NCBI RefSeq assembly: GCF_002355395.1
Contig: NZ_AP017315.1
Coordinates: 372,001 to 436,000 of the forward strand
Source of the DNA: Microcella alkaliphila
GTDB taxonomy: Bacteria > Actinomycetota > Actinomycetes > Actinomycetales > Microbacteriaceae
Direction: 5' to 3'
DNA length: 64,000 bases
The notes beneath the pieces are model-generated. The model had not been told where the DNA came from and did no database searches. It was given only the letters and a program-made list of their open reading frames with translations. The position numbers were made by a program, and so were the translations under genes. The first letter of the stretch is position 1, and the number at the start of each line of letters is the position of its first letter. This document shows positions 1 through 8,211 of this stretch, one piece after another.

Positions 1-478
1 GCTGCTTCGCCTCGGCAAGCTCGGCTCGTTCGACTTCAACTCGCGCAACTACGCCGACGACGACCTCATCGTGGGGGCGGCCGACCCGTTCCAGCTGTTC
101 CGCATCATGGTCGAGGTCGTGCGCGGCGGTGGCTACGACGAGGGCACCGACGTGGCCTTCATGCTCGACCAGTGTCACAACATCGAAGAGAAGATTCCCG
201 GGCAGATCCGCAGCGTACTCAACGTGCAGGAGATGACCGCGCGGGCCCTGCTCATCGACCACGAGGCGCTCGACGCGGCCCAGCGCGTCAACGACGTTCT
301 CGGCGCGAACGGCGTCCTCATGGACGCCTTCTACACGGATGTTCGGGCCGACCTGGCAGCGTGGCGCGAGTCGCGGGGGCTGCCGGCCGACCCGATGGCG
401 GCGTTCGGCGCGAGCGGCTACCGCGAGACGATCATCGCCGAGCGTGTCGGCGGCACCCAAGCCGGATGGGGCGCCTGA
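1..478 (+). CDS. rhaI: L-rhamnose isomerase, C-terminal part (cut by window edge)
   Basis: This open frame enters from the left edge and ends with TGA at 476-478; 158 residues are visible. The protein interconverts L-rhamnose and L-rhamnulose in the cytoplasm, the first step of the pathway encoded by the next three genes. The visible part matches the C-terminal half of the RhaI-type (non-E. coli) isomerase: FDFNSRNYADDDLIVGAADP near the start, then FMLDQCHNIEEKIPGQIRS, which carries the conserved Asp-Gln-His-Asn around the metal site. It is followed two bases later by rhaM, so the four rha genes form one operon whose promoter lies outside the window. Identification rests on these motifs plus the rhaM, aldolase and rhaB neighbours. 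Confidence 0.9.
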   Translation, partial: LLRLGKLGSFDFNSRNYADDDLIVGAADPFQLFRIMVEVVRGGGYDEGTDVAFMLDQCHNIEEKIPGQIRSVLNVQEMTARALLIDHEALDAAQRVNDVLGANGVLMDAFYTDVRADLAAWRESRGLPADPMAAFGASGYRETIIAERVGGTQAGWGA

Positions 479-480
479 GC

Positions 481-822
481 ATGCGCGTCGGCTTCCGCCT
501 GCAGGTGCACCCGGAACTACTCGATGAGTATCGGCGTGTGCACTCGCCGGTGCGCCGCGAGATGCTCGAGACGATTGCCGCAAGCGGGCGCCGCAACTAC
601 ACGCTCTTCCTCGACGAGTCGGACGGCACGCTGTTCGGTTACTACGAGGTCGACGACGATGAGGCAGCGCAGAGCTATCTCGCCGACAGCCCCGTCGCCG
701 CCCGCTGGGAAGCCGAGATGAGCCGCTTCTTCCTCACCCTCGACGGCCGCGCCGATCAGGCCGCCCGTCGCCTCACCGACGTCTTCAACCTCGCCGACCA
801 ACTGGAGGCCACCACACCATGA
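481..822 (+). CDS. rhaM: L-rhamnose mutarotase
   Basis: A 113-residue cytoplasmic enzyme that interconverts the alpha and beta anomers of L-rhamnose and so feeds the isomerase. The family is about 104-115 residues long. Visible family features are the N-terminal MRVGFRLQVHPELLDEYRRV with the conserved catalytic-site His, the segment GRRNYTLFLDESDGTLFGYYE, and the tryptophan in ARWEAEM. The ATG at 481 lies two bases after the rhaI stop, and its stop overlaps the next start as ATGA (819-822), which indicates translational coupling. A longer frame beginning at 172 exists but would overlap rhaI throughout, so the ATG at 481 is preferred. Confidence 0.93.
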   Translation: MRVGFRLQVHPELLDEYRRVHSPVRREMLETIAASGRRNYTLFLDESDGTLFGYYEVDDDEAAQSYLADSPVAARWEAEMSRFFLTLDGRADQAARRLTDVFNLADQLEATTP

Positions 823-2852
823 CCGCCACACACGACCTCATCGCCCGCTCGAATCGCCTCGGCGCTGAGCCGCACATCACGAATTACGCTGGCGGCAACA
901 CATCGGCGAAGGGCACGGAGACCGACCCCGTGACGGGTGAGCCCGTCGAGCTGCTCTGGGTCAAGGGCTCGGGCGGCGACCTGGGCACGCTGACCGAGCA
1001 GGGCCTTGCGGTGTTGCGGCTCGACCGTATGCGCGCGCTGGTCGACGTGTACCCGGGCGTCGAGCGCGAAGACGAGATGGTCGCGGCCTTCGACTTCTGC
1101 CTGCACGGCAAAGGCGGGGCCGCCCCGAGCATCGACACGGCCATGCACGGCCTGGTCGACGCCCCGCACGTCGACCACCTCCACCCGGATGCGGGCATCG
1201 CGATCGCGACGGCCGCCGACGGCGAGCAACTCACCGCGCGCGTTTTCGGCGAGAAGGTCGTCTGGGTGCCGTGGCGCCGCCCCGGCTTCCAGCTCGGACT
1301 CGACATCGCCGAGATCAAGGCGCAGAACCCGCAGGCGATCGGCTGCATCCTCGGCGGCCACGGAATCACCGCGTGGGGCGATACCTCCGACGAGTGCGAG
1401 GCGAACTCGCGCTGGATCATCGACACCGCCCAGGGCTACATCGACGAGCACGGTGCCGCCGAACCGTTCGGCGCCGTGCGGCCCGGTTTCGAGGCGATCG
1501 GTGACCGGGATGCGCGCCGCGAGAAGGCGGCGGCGCTCGCCCCGAGCATCCGCGGTATCGCCAGCCACGACAAGCCGATGGTCGGCCACTTCAGCGACGA
1601 CCCGCGCGTGCTCGACTTCCTCGCCCGGGACAAGGCGCCGGCGCTCGCCGAGCTCGGCACCAGCTGCCCCGACCACTTCCTGCGCACGAAGGTCAAGCCG
1701 ATGCTGCTGGACCTGCCGGCGGATGCGAGCGTCGAAGACGCGATCGCGCGCCTGCACGAGCTGCACGAGGAGTACCGCGCCGACTACACGGCGTACTACA
1801 CGGCACACGCGACGCCCGAGTCGCCAGCCATCCGCGGCGCCGATCCGCTCATCGTGCTCGTGCCCGGCGTCGGCATGTTCAGCTTCGGAGCCAACAAGCA
1901 AACGGCCCGCGTCGCTGGCGAGTTCTACCTCAACGCGATCAATGTGATGCGTGGCGCCGAGGCGATCAGCACGTACACGCCGATCAGCGACGCCGAGAAG
2001 TTCCGCATCGAATACTGGGCGCTCGAAGAGGCGAAGCTGCAGCGCATGCCGAAGCCGAAGTCGCACGCGACGCGCGTCGCCTTCGTGACGGGTGCCGCGA
2101 GCGGCATCGGCAAGGCCATCGCCACGCGACTCGCCGCCGAGGGCGCCTGCGTCGTCATCGCCGACCTCGATCTCGAAAAGGCGCAGGCGGCCGCCGCCGA
2201 GCTCGGCTCGACGGACGTCGCGATCGGCGTGCAGGCGAACGTGACGGATGCGGCGCAGATCGACGCGGCGCTTCGCGAGGCGGTGCTCGCCTTCGGCGGC
2301 GTCGACATCGTCGTGAACAATGCCGGGCTCTCGCTGTCGAAGCCTCTGCTCGAGACCACCGAGGCCGACTGGGACCTGCAGCACGACGTCATGGCGAAGG
2401 GGTCGTTCCTCGTCTCGAAAGCGGCCGCGCGCATCCTGATCGATCAGGGCATGGGCGGCGACGTCATCTACATCTCGAGCAAGAACTCGGTGTTCGCCGG
2501 CCCCAACAACATCGCGTACTCGGCGACGAAGGCCGACCAGGCGCACCAAGTACGACTGCTCGCCGTCGAGCTCGGCGAGCACGGCGTCAAGGTCAACGGC
2601 ATCAACCCCGACGGCGTTGTTCGCGGCTCGGGCATCTTCGCCTCCGGCTGGGGGGCCAACCGTGCGGCGACGTACGGGGTCGATGAGCAGGACCTCGGCA
2701 AGTTCTACGCGCAGCGCACGATCCTCAAACGGGAGGTGCTACCCGAGCACGTCGCCAACGCGGTTGCCGTCTTGACCGGGCCCGACCTCACGCACACGAC
2801 GGGTCTGCACATCCCTGTCGACGCGGGCGTCGCCGTGGCGTTCCTGCGATGA
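819..2852 (+). CDS. Fused rhamnulose-1-phosphate aldolase / lactaldehyde-type short-chain dehydrogenase
   Basis: A 677-residue two-domain enzyme. The first domain (about residues 1-400) is a class II aldolase that splits L-rhamnulose 1-phosphate into dihydroxyacetone phosphate and L-lactaldehyde; the metal-ligand motif HLHPDAG and the downstream GGHGI segment are visible. The second domain (from about residue 415) is a classical SDR with nucleotide-binding motif TGAASGIG near residue 425, NNAG, and the catalytic YSATK (Tyr about 567, Lys about 571). It is expected to oxidise the lactaldehyde product. The fusion is a known actinobacterial and Bacillus-type arrangement. Start and stop overlap both neighbours by ATGA. 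The split of labour between domains is inferred from the family and was not tested. Confidence 0.93.
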   Translation: MTATHDLIARSNRLGAEPHITNYAGGNTSAKGTETDPVTGEPVELLWVKGSGGDLGTLTEQGLAVLRLDRMRALVDVYPGVEREDEMVAAFDFCLHGKGGAAPSIDTAMHGLVDAPHVDHLHPDAGIAIATAADGEQLTARVFGEKVVWVPWRRPGFQLGLDIAEIKAQNPQAIGCILGGHGITAWGDTSDECEANSRWIIDTAQGYIDEHGAAEPFGAVRPGFEAIGDRDARREKAAALAPSIRGIASHDKPMVGHFSDDPRVLDFLARDKAPALAELGTSCPDHFLRTKVKPMLLDLPADASVEDAIARLHELHEEYRADYTAYYTAHATPESPAIRGADPLIVLVPGVGMFSFGANKQTARVAGEFYLNAINVMRGAEAISTYTPISDAEKFRIEYWALEEAKLQRMPKPKSHATRVAFVTGAASGIGKAIATRLAAEGACVVIADLDLEKAQAAAAELGSTDVAIGVQANVTDAAQIDAALREAVLAFGGVDIVVNNAGLSLSKPLLETTEADWDLQHDVMAKGSFLVSKAAARILIDQGMGGDVIYISSKNSVFAGPNNIAYSATKADQAHQVRLLAVELGEHGVKVNGINPDGVVRGSGIFASGWGANRAATYGVDEQDLGKFYAQRTILKREVLPEHVANAVAVLTGPDLTHTTGLHIPVDAGVAVAFLR

Positions 2853-4276
2853 CTGGGGCTGGCCATGTCGCGGCCGTTGACCTGGGGGCGTCGAGCGGTC
2901 GGGTGATCGTGGGTCGAGTCGGGCCCAGCACGCTCGAAGCACTTCCGATCGCCCGTTTCCCGAACGATCCCGTCACCACGGTGGAGGGGCTTCACTGGAA
3001 CATCGTCGGACTGTACGACTCGGTTCTTCGCGGCCTGCGAGACGCGTTTCGGGAAATCTCCGACATCGCGAGCGTGGGCGTTGACACGTGGGGCGTTGAC
3101 TATGCCCTTCTGCGCGGTGACCGGATGCTCGGCAACCCGTTTCACTATCGCGATGCCCGTACCGCTGACGGTGTCATCGCCGTGCACACGATCGTTCCCC
3201 ACGGTGACCTGTTTGTCCGTAACGGGCTGCAGTTCCTGCCCATCACGACGCTCTACCAACTGGCCACAGAGCCGGCCGAGGTACTGTCGCTCGCAGATCG
3301 CATGCTTATGATTCCCGACCTTCTTGGCTTCTGGCTCACCGGGGAGGCGCGAGCTGAGCTGACGATTGCGTCGACGACGGGGCTACTGCACCTGCCAGAC
3401 CGTCAATGGGATGCCGAGTTGCTGGAGTCGCTGGGGCTGCCGTCCCAGGTTCTTCCTGAGCTCATCGCGCCCGGACAGCGATTGGGCGCGCTCTTGCCCG
3501 ACGTTGCGCGCACGGTCGGTGCTGATGCGAGCGTGCCCGTGACCACCGTCGGCTCGCACGACACGGCCTCTGCGGTGGTCGCTGTGCCGATGAATCGGGC
3601 GTCTGCCGCCTACATTTCCTGCGGCACCTGGGGCCTGGTCGGGGTCGAGGTCGACCAGCCGGTTCTCACGCCGCCCGCGTTGGCGGCGAACTTCACGAAC
3701 GAGGGCGGCGTCGACGGCCGAATCCGGCTCCTGCGTAACGTCATGGGACTCTGGATTCTGAGTGGGGCCGTGCGCGCCTGGGAGCGCCAGGACGGCCAGT
3801 CACTGTCGCTGCCGGATCTACTGGAGGCGGCGGCGGCCGTCGAAGCGCGAGAGGTTCCCCTCTTCGATGTCGACGATGCGCGATTCCTTCCTCCGGGCGA
3901 TATGCCGGAGCGCATCAGGATGTGGTGTATCGAGCATGGCGTGCGTCCTCCGCAGCACCGCCCCGCAGTCGTTCGCAGCATCATTGAGTCCCTGGCGCGG
4001 GCGTTTGCCGAGGCCGTGCAGACGGCGGGTGATCTTGGAGGCATCCGCGTACAAACCATCCATATCGTCGGGGGTGGCGCTCTCAACGCGCTGCTGTGCC
4101 AGCGAACGGCCGACATCTCGGGAATACCGGTCGTCGCCGGGCCGGTGGAGGCGACGGCTCTCGGCAATGTGCTGGTGCAGGCACGAGCGGTGGGCTTGAT
4201 CGACGGTGGCCTTGAGAATCTCCGCGACCTCGTCGAACGCACCCAGCCGCTTCGACGCTTTGAACCGCGCCACTAG
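2849..4276 (+). CDS. rhaB: Rhamnulokinase
   Basis: A 475-residue FGGY-family carbohydrate kinase that phosphorylates L-rhamnulose at O-1 with ATP, giving the substrate of the aldolase encoded just upstream. Visible features: the N-terminal ATP-binding strand VAAVDLGASSGRVIVG, the substrate-side segment GVDTWGVDYALL, GSHDTASAVVAVP, the SCGTWGLVGVE phosphate-binding segment, and the C-terminal HIVGGGALNALLCQRTADI typical of rhamnulokinases. Length is normal for the family (470-490). It overlaps the aldolase stop by four bases (ATGA at 2849) and is the last gene of the rha operon; a convergent LacI gene ends 28 bases downstream. Confidence 0.93.
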   Translation: MTGAGHVAAVDLGASSGRVIVGRVGPSTLEALPIARFPNDPVTTVEGLHWNIVGLYDSVLRGLRDAFREISDIASVGVDTWGVDYALLRGDRMLGNPFHYRDARTADGVIAVHTIVPHGDLFVRNGLQFLPITTLYQLATEPAEVLSLADRMLMIPDLLGFWLTGEARAELTIASTTGLLHLPDRQWDAELLESLGLPSQVLPELIAPGQRLGALLPDVARTVGADASVPVTTVGSHDTASAVVAVPMNRASAAYISCGTWGLVGVEVDQPVLTPPALAANFTNEGGVDGRIRLLRNVMGLWILSGAVRAWERQDGQSLSLPDLLEAAAAVEAREVPLFDVDDARFLPPGDMPERIRMWCIEHGVRPPQHRPAVVRSIIESLARAFAEAVQTAGDLGGIRVQTIHIVGGGALNALLCQRTADISGIPVVAGPVEATALGNVLVQARAVGLIDGGLENLRDLVERTQPLRRFEPRH

Positions 4277-4304
4277 CTCGAGTCGAGCGCCGACGACCCG
4301 GCGA

Positions 4305-5291
4305 TCATTGACGAAAGGGCGTGCAGGACTCCCGCGTAATGAGCTGCACGGCCACGGCTTCGGGTGCCGCCAGGGGGGCGTGCTCCTGGTGTGTTCGCGC
4401 GAGCACTCGCTCCGCCGCCAGTTCACCCAACCGGTCCGGGTTCTGATCGATTACCGTGACGGCGGGGTGCAGAAGGTCGGCCAGAGGGAAGTCGCCGAAG
4501 CCGACGAGCGCCGGGGGGTCGTCACGCAGGGCGCGCAGGATCGCCATCGTGGTGCGTGCGTTGGATGAGAACAATGCGGTGGGCGGGAGGGCAAGGCTGG
4601 TGAGTCGCGCGGCTGCGTCACGGGCGGCCGCGACGTCAGAGACGCCGCCGACAATGAGCTCAGCGCTCGGGTCGAGACCGCGTTCCGCATTCGCGCGTCG
4701 CCAGCCGACGAGGCGAGCTCGTTCGGTCGATTGCCGTAGCGAGTCACCCAGGTAGGCGACTCGCGTGTGGCCGCGATCGATGAGGTGTGTTGTGGCCAGG
4801 TACGCGCCTCCTTCGTCGTCCGCCGTGAAGGTGTCGACATCCAGGTTGGTGGGGGCGCGGTCGATGCACACGAGAGGAGTGTGCTCTATCCACCGGTGGA
4901 GGTACGACTGATCGTCGTGGATGGGAGCGAAGATCAGCCCGGAAAGCTTCCGACTGAGGAGCGACTCAATTGTGGGACGTTCATCGGCGGGATTGTCGCC
5001 CAGGCTTGCTACCAGTGTCGAGATCCCGTGTCGTCGGGCCTGGCGGTCGATGGCGCGGGCAATCGCCGCGAAGAAGGGGTCGACAATATCGGGCACCGCG
5101 ACACCGATTACGGAACTGCGTCCCGCGCGAAAGGTCGTCGCAAGAACGTTGGGAACGTAGTTGAGCTCGCGGATGGCGCGCTGTACGCGTTCTCGCGTCT
5201 CGGGCATTACGTGGGGGTCGTCGTTGAAGACTCGTGACACGGTCTTCACGCTGACGCCTGCACGGGAGGCGACCTCTCGCATCGTCGTCAC
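4305..5291 (-). CDS. LacI-family transcriptional regulator (unit with LacD-type aldolase)
   Basis: A 328-residue repressor-type protein. The N-terminal helix-turn-helix is MREVASRAGVSVKTVSRVFN followed by the hinge segment NYVPNVLATTFRAGRS, then a periplasmic-binding-like effector domain (VIGVAVPDIVDPFFAAIARA, VCIDRAP, FTADDEGGAYLATTHLIDRGHTRVAYLGD). GTG at 5291 or ATG at 5282 are both possible starts. It lies 49 bases downstream of the LacD-type aldolase gene on the same strand, so both probably share the promoter and palindromic operator near 6281. That would make it the repressor of that unit, with the operator serving autoregulation. Its sugar effector cannot be read from the sequence; a role in rhamnose control is possible because it converges on rhaB, but is not shown. 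Confidence 0.88.
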   Translation of the reverse strand: MTTMREVASRAGVSVKTVSRVFNDDPHVMPETRERVQRAIRELNYVPNVLATTFRAGRSSVIGVAVPDIVDPFFAAIARAIDRQARRHGISTLVASLGDNPADERPTIESLLSRKLSGLIFAPIHDDQSYLHRWIEHTPLVCIDRAPTNLDVDTFTADDEGGAYLATTHLIDRGHTRVAYLGDSLRQSTERARLVGWRRANAERGLDPSAELIVGGVSDVAAARDAAARLTSLALPPTALFSSNARTTMAILRALRDDPPALVGFGDFPLADLLHPAVTVIDQNPDRLGELAAERVLARTHQEHAPLAAPEAVAVQLITRESCTPFRQ

Positions 5292-5340
5292 GACAGTGGC
5301 CGTTTCAACCGGTCATGAGTCGGTGACACGATGCGCCGTT

Positions 5341-6228
5341 CTAGTGCCCGTCGACTGCGGCCATCAGCTCGCGCAGACGGGGAAGCGCTCGGGTCGTCAG
5401 GAGTTCCTCCCGAGTGACCGCCGAGATCGACAGGCTGTCTTTCCACAGGGAGCGACCTGCCATCGCGCCGCGGGCGCCGTTGGCTACCGCGGTGCGAACC
5501 TGCGTGATGAAGGTCTCGTGGTCGATGCCGGCCGAGAGCACGGCCCACGGCACACCGCCCGCGGCTGCCGTGACTGCCGCCGCCGCTTCGGCACTGCCCG
5601 GGTACTGGAGCTTCAGCACCTTGGCGCCGCACGCGACACCGAGCGCGGCGCTGTCGACGACGAGTTGCGGGAAGAGGGCACGGTATTGCTCATCGGATTC
5701 GCCCTCGAGCTGGTAAGTTAGCAGTTCGACGATGAGGAGCACGCCTTCGGATTCGCACTCCGACACCAGCGCACGGATCTCGTCCGCGACGCGGGAGTTC
5801 ACATCCTGTCGATCTGGCCGCACGTACCACAGCATCTTTGCCACGTCGCCGCCGAGTTCACGCACGGTCCTTGCAGAGGCGCCGTCGACGAAGCGCGTGA
5901 ACCGGAGCCCGTCTTCCGTCTCGAAACCGGAGGCATCGAGCCCGACAACGAGCGCCGTGTCGCGGCTCAAAATGCCCTCGTCCGGAATCATCGGCAGAGC
6001 AACCTCGGGGTCGAGCAAGATTCCTGGAGCGTGGTTCGCCAGGTGCCTGACGAGGTCGGCCTTGACCTCCGCCAGCTCGTCTTTCGAGATGGCCGCCGAT
6101 CCACCCGGTGCGTCGGAAATGGCCGCTTTCATGCCGTTGCGCTGATCGGCCGCGACGATGAGGATGTTGCCGCCGGGGGTGCAGATCGCCTGCATGCCGC
6201 GTCGTTCGGCGGTCGTCAGTGTGCTCAT
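5341..6228 (-). CDS. LacD/YihT-type class I aldolase (tagatose-bisphosphate aldolase family)
   Basis: A 295-residue predicted class I (Schiff-base) aldolase cleaving a ketose 1-phosphate or 1,6-bisphosphate to dihydroxyacetone phosphate and an aldehyde. Family marks: ILIVAADQRNGM near the N terminus, LLDPEVALP, VAKMLWYVRPD, the putative Schiff-base lysine in GAKVLKLQYPG, and the C-terminal PWAVLSAGIDHETFITQVR and GARGAMAGRSLW phosphate-binding segments. Length matches LacD and YihT (290-330). ATG at 6228 was chosen because the family homology begins there; a longer frame to 6318 would run through the palindromic operator at 6281-6296. The actual substrate (tagatose, fructose, sulfofructose or a deoxyketose phosphate) is unresolved. 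A LacI gene follows in the same direction. Confidence 0.82.
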   Translation of the reverse strand: MSTLTTAERRGMQAICTPGGNILIVAADQRNGMKAAISDAPGGSAAISKDELAEVKADLVRHLANHAPGILLDPEVALPMIPDEGILSRDTALVVGLDASGFETEDGLRFTRFVDGASARTVRELGGDVAKMLWYVRPDRQDVNSRVADEIRALVSECESEGVLLIVELLTYQLEGESDEQYRALFPQLVVDSAALGVACGAKVLKLQYPGSAEAAAAVTAAAGGVPWAVLSAGIDHETFITQVRTAVANGARGAMAGRSLWKDSLSISAVTREELLTTRALPRLRELMAAVDGH

Positions 6229-6280
6229 ACGCTTCGTGTGCTTTCCGTGAGAGTGCGTCGTACGACGCGAGAACAGGCGC

Positions 6281-6296
6281 ATGACACCGGTGTCAT
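6281..6296. promoter_or_regulatory. 16-bp perfect palindrome, probable LacI operator
   Basis: ATGACACCGGTGTCAT is a perfect inverted repeat with a central CG-type axis typical of LacI-family operators. It lies 52 bases upstream of the LacD-type aldolase start on the - strand and downstream of a perfect -35 box (TTGACA on the - strand, 6335-6330; a weak -10 AACCAT is 17 bases further). The most likely binder is the LacI protein encoded at 4305-5291. A second, shorter palindrome (GCGTCGTACGACGC, 6255-6268) lies between the operator and the gene. Confidence 0.6.
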
Positions 6297-6306
6297 GCCT
6301 CACCCC

Positions 6307-6335
6307 ATGGTTGCCCACCGGGCATCATCTGTCAA
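6307..6335 (-). promoter_or_regulatory. Probable promoter of the aldolase-LacI unit
   Basis: On the - strand, TTGACA (6335-6330) is followed after 17 bases by AACCAT (6312-6307), a weak -10. The palindromic operator at 6281-6296 would then cover the transcription start region. The spacing and the perfect -35 support a promoter separating this unit from the upstream PfkB gene, which ends at 6344. Confidence 0.45.
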
Positions 6336-6343
6336 GACGCCAC

Positions 6344-7357
6344 TCAGGAGCGTTCGCCGAACCCCGGCTCTCGGAGCGGCCGGAGCGGGTCAGGGTCGAC
6401 GATCACCGTGGGGAAGGGCAGGGAATCAACGTCGCTCAGGATCGTTGACCCCTGAGCGATTGCGTGAGCACCCCACGCCGCCGCTTGGCCGGTGCTGTCG
6501 GCGAGGCACTCCCGAAAGGCTGCGGATCCGGGTTCGCGGTCCCCGAGGCCGGCGAGGAAGCCGGCCAGCGACGCGTCGCCGGCCCCGGCGGAATTCACGA
6601 TCGCGCGTGGTCGCGCGTGCGCGTGCACGACGACGTCCTCCGAGACCACGAGAGCCCCGTCCGCTCCCATGCTCACAAAGACAACGCCCACGCCTCGAGC
6701 GAGAATTCCTCGAGCAGCCGATATGACGTCGCCAATCGTTGTCAGGGTGCTCGTTGTCAACTCCGCAAGCTCGTGAGTGTTCGGCTTGATCAGGGACACG
6801 GTGCTGCCCTCGGCCGTCGCCATGGCGAGCGCGGGGCCACTGGTGTCGACGGCAACGCTGATGCGTCTGGCCTGCGCTGCCCGAAGAAGCGGTTCGAGGG
6901 CGGTGTCCGGGGTATGGTCGTCGATATCGGGCAGCGCACCGCAGAGCACCAGCCAGCGGGTGTGCTGATGGTCGAGAGCGTGCACGGTTTCACTGACGAC
7001 GCGCTCCCAGGTGTCCGTCGAGAGCGTGGGAGTGGGAGCGTTGATCTTCGTCGTCGCCCCCGCATCGTCGAGGATCGACGTGTTCACCCGAGTAGCCCCG
7101 GCCACCGTAACCGGCCTCAGTATCGCGGCATGCTCTGAGTGGGTGGCGAAGGTCAGATCATCCTCACCCAGCACGACGATCGCCGTCGTCGCGATCCCGG
7201 CCCGGGAGAGAGCGGCCGACAGGTTGACCCCTTTCCCACTGAGTTCGCGGCCAGAGCTTCGCGCCCGAGAGAATCCTCCGAGCGGCACGGCAGCAACGCG
7301 ATACGTGACGTCGATGGCGCCCGCGGCCGTCACCGTGACGATGGCGGGCCCGGTCAC
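6344..7357 (-). CDS. PfkB-family sugar kinase (1-phosphofructokinase/tagatose-6-phosphate kinase type)
   Basis: A 337-residue ribokinase-fold kinase. Visible motifs: the N-terminal glycine-rich segment GRELSGKGVNLSAALSRAG, the KPNTHELAEL segment, and the C-terminal catalytic NSAGAGDASLAGFLAGLG (general base Asp in GAGD). This arrangement is closest to FruK/LacC kinases, which phosphorylate a ketose monophosphate to the bisphosphate. That product would suit the ketose-bisphosphate aldolase encoded immediately upstream. The start is GTG at 7357, overlapping the aldolase stop as GTGA. It is the last gene of the long - strand run beginning at 17817. The exact sugar phosphate is unknown. Confidence 0.85.
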   Translation of the reverse strand: MTGPAIVTVTAAGAIDVTYRVAAVPLGGFSRARSSGRELSGKGVNLSAALSRAGIATTAIVVLGEDDLTFATHSEHAAILRPVTVAGATRVNTSILDDAGATTKINAPTPTLSTDTWERVVSETVHALDHQHTRWLVLCGALPDIDDHTPDTALEPLLRAAQARRISVAVDTSGPALAMATAEGSTVSLIKPNTHELAELTTSTLTTIGDVISAARGILARGVGVVFVSMGADGALVVSEDVVVHAHARPRAIVNSAGAGDASLAGFLAGLGDREPGSAAFRECLADSTGQAAAWGAHAIAQGSTILSDVDSLPFPTVIVDPDPLRPLREPGFGERS

Positions 7358-8211
7358 GATGTCGATCCCGGCGCGCCGACCCGGATGTGTCCCTCGACGA
7401 TGACACGAAGCAGTCGCGCCACTTCAGAGGCCACCGCGCTGCGGCCCGCAGCGAGATACGTTCGCGGGTCGACGATGGTCGAGTCGGTGCTCAGAACCTT
7501 CCGTACGGCGTGAGTCATCACGGCGCTGACGTGGGTCCCGATGTTGATCTTGCGCATGCCGGCGCGGATTGCCGCGTCGATCCCGCTGTCGGCAACCCCA
7601 CTGGAACCGTGCAGGACGAGCGGGACCGGCACACTACGCGCGAGTCGTCGAATGAGGTCGTTGTCGAGCTGAGCATCTCGATGGGTCATCGCATGAGAGC
7701 TTCCGACCGCTACGGCGAGCGCGTCGACACCCGTCGCCGCGCAGAAGGCGACGGCGTCGTCAACGTTGGTGCGCACGCCGGGTGTGTGCGCACCACCCTT
7801 GCCTCCGATCTCACCCAACTCGGCCTCAACCCACACACCTGCTGTGTGCGCGCGCTGAGCCACCTCTCGGGTTCGCTCGACGTTCTCTGACTCGGGAAGG
7901 TGCGCGGCGTCAAACATGATGGAGGGAACGCCTAGGGCGATGGCTTCATCGACGAGCGCTTCATCCGTCGCGTGATCGAGGTGCACCACGATCGGAGTCG
8001 ATGCCTGGTCGGCCAATCGGAGTGCGGCGTACGCCGCCGGCGCAAGGCTACCGTGAAAGCGCACGGCATTCTCCGAGAGCTGGAGAACGGCTCCGGCCCC
8101 CGCCTCCTCGGCGCCGAGGACGATGGCTTCGGCGAGCTCAAGCTGGACAAAGTTGAAGGCACCGACGGCGCGATAATCACGCAACAGGGAGGCCATATCA
8201 GTGAGCGCCAT
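7354..8211 (-). CDS. Class II ketose-bisphosphate aldolase (GatY/KbaY/Fba type)
   Basis: A 285-residue zinc-dependent aldolase that splits a ketose 1,6-bisphosphate into dihydroxyacetone phosphate and glyceraldehyde 3-phosphate. Family marks: YRAVGAFNFVQLELAEAI, the zinc-ligand segment VVHLDHATDEALV, the loop EAELGEIGGKGG, and VLHGSSGV with a second zinc His, then MRKINIGTHV. Size matches GatY/KbaY-type enzymes. The ATG at 8211 has a good ribosome binding site (GGGAGGACAGC before ATG) and removes a 37-residue upstream extension of the frame that overlaps the kinase gene out of frame. It overlaps the upstream kinase by 14 bases and couples to the PfkB gene downstream. Confidence 0.88.
   Translation of the reverse strand: MALTDMASLLRDYRAVGAFNFVQLELAEAIVLGAEEAGAGAVLQLSENAVRFHGSLAPAAYAALRLADQASTPIVVHLDHATDEALVDEAIALGVPSIMFDAAHLPESENVERTREVAQRAHTAGVWVEAELGEIGGKGGAHTPGVRTNVDDAVAFCAATGVDALAVAVGSSHAMTHRDAQLDNDLIRRLARSVPVPLVLHGSSGVADSGIDAAIRAGMRKINIGTHVSAVMTHAVRKVLSTDSTIVDPRTYLAAGRSAVASEVARLLRVIVEGHIRVGAPGSTS

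Noticed and set aside
756..2582. 608-codon open frame antisense to the rhamnulose aldolase/dehydrogenase
   Set aside because: Arg/Val/Asp-rich composition typical of an antisense shadow in GC-rich DNA; the + strand frame has clear enzyme motifs.
4277..4304. Possible terminator between rhaB and LacI (GCTCGAGTCGAGC)
   Set aside because: Stem is short and overlaps the rhaB stop; too weak to call.
5341..6228. Sulfoquinovose (sulfo-EMP) pathway suggested by the YihT-like aldolase
   Set aside because: No sulfoquinovosidase, sulfoquinovose isomerase or sulfolactaldehyde reductase accompanies it; the more general LacD-type call was kept.
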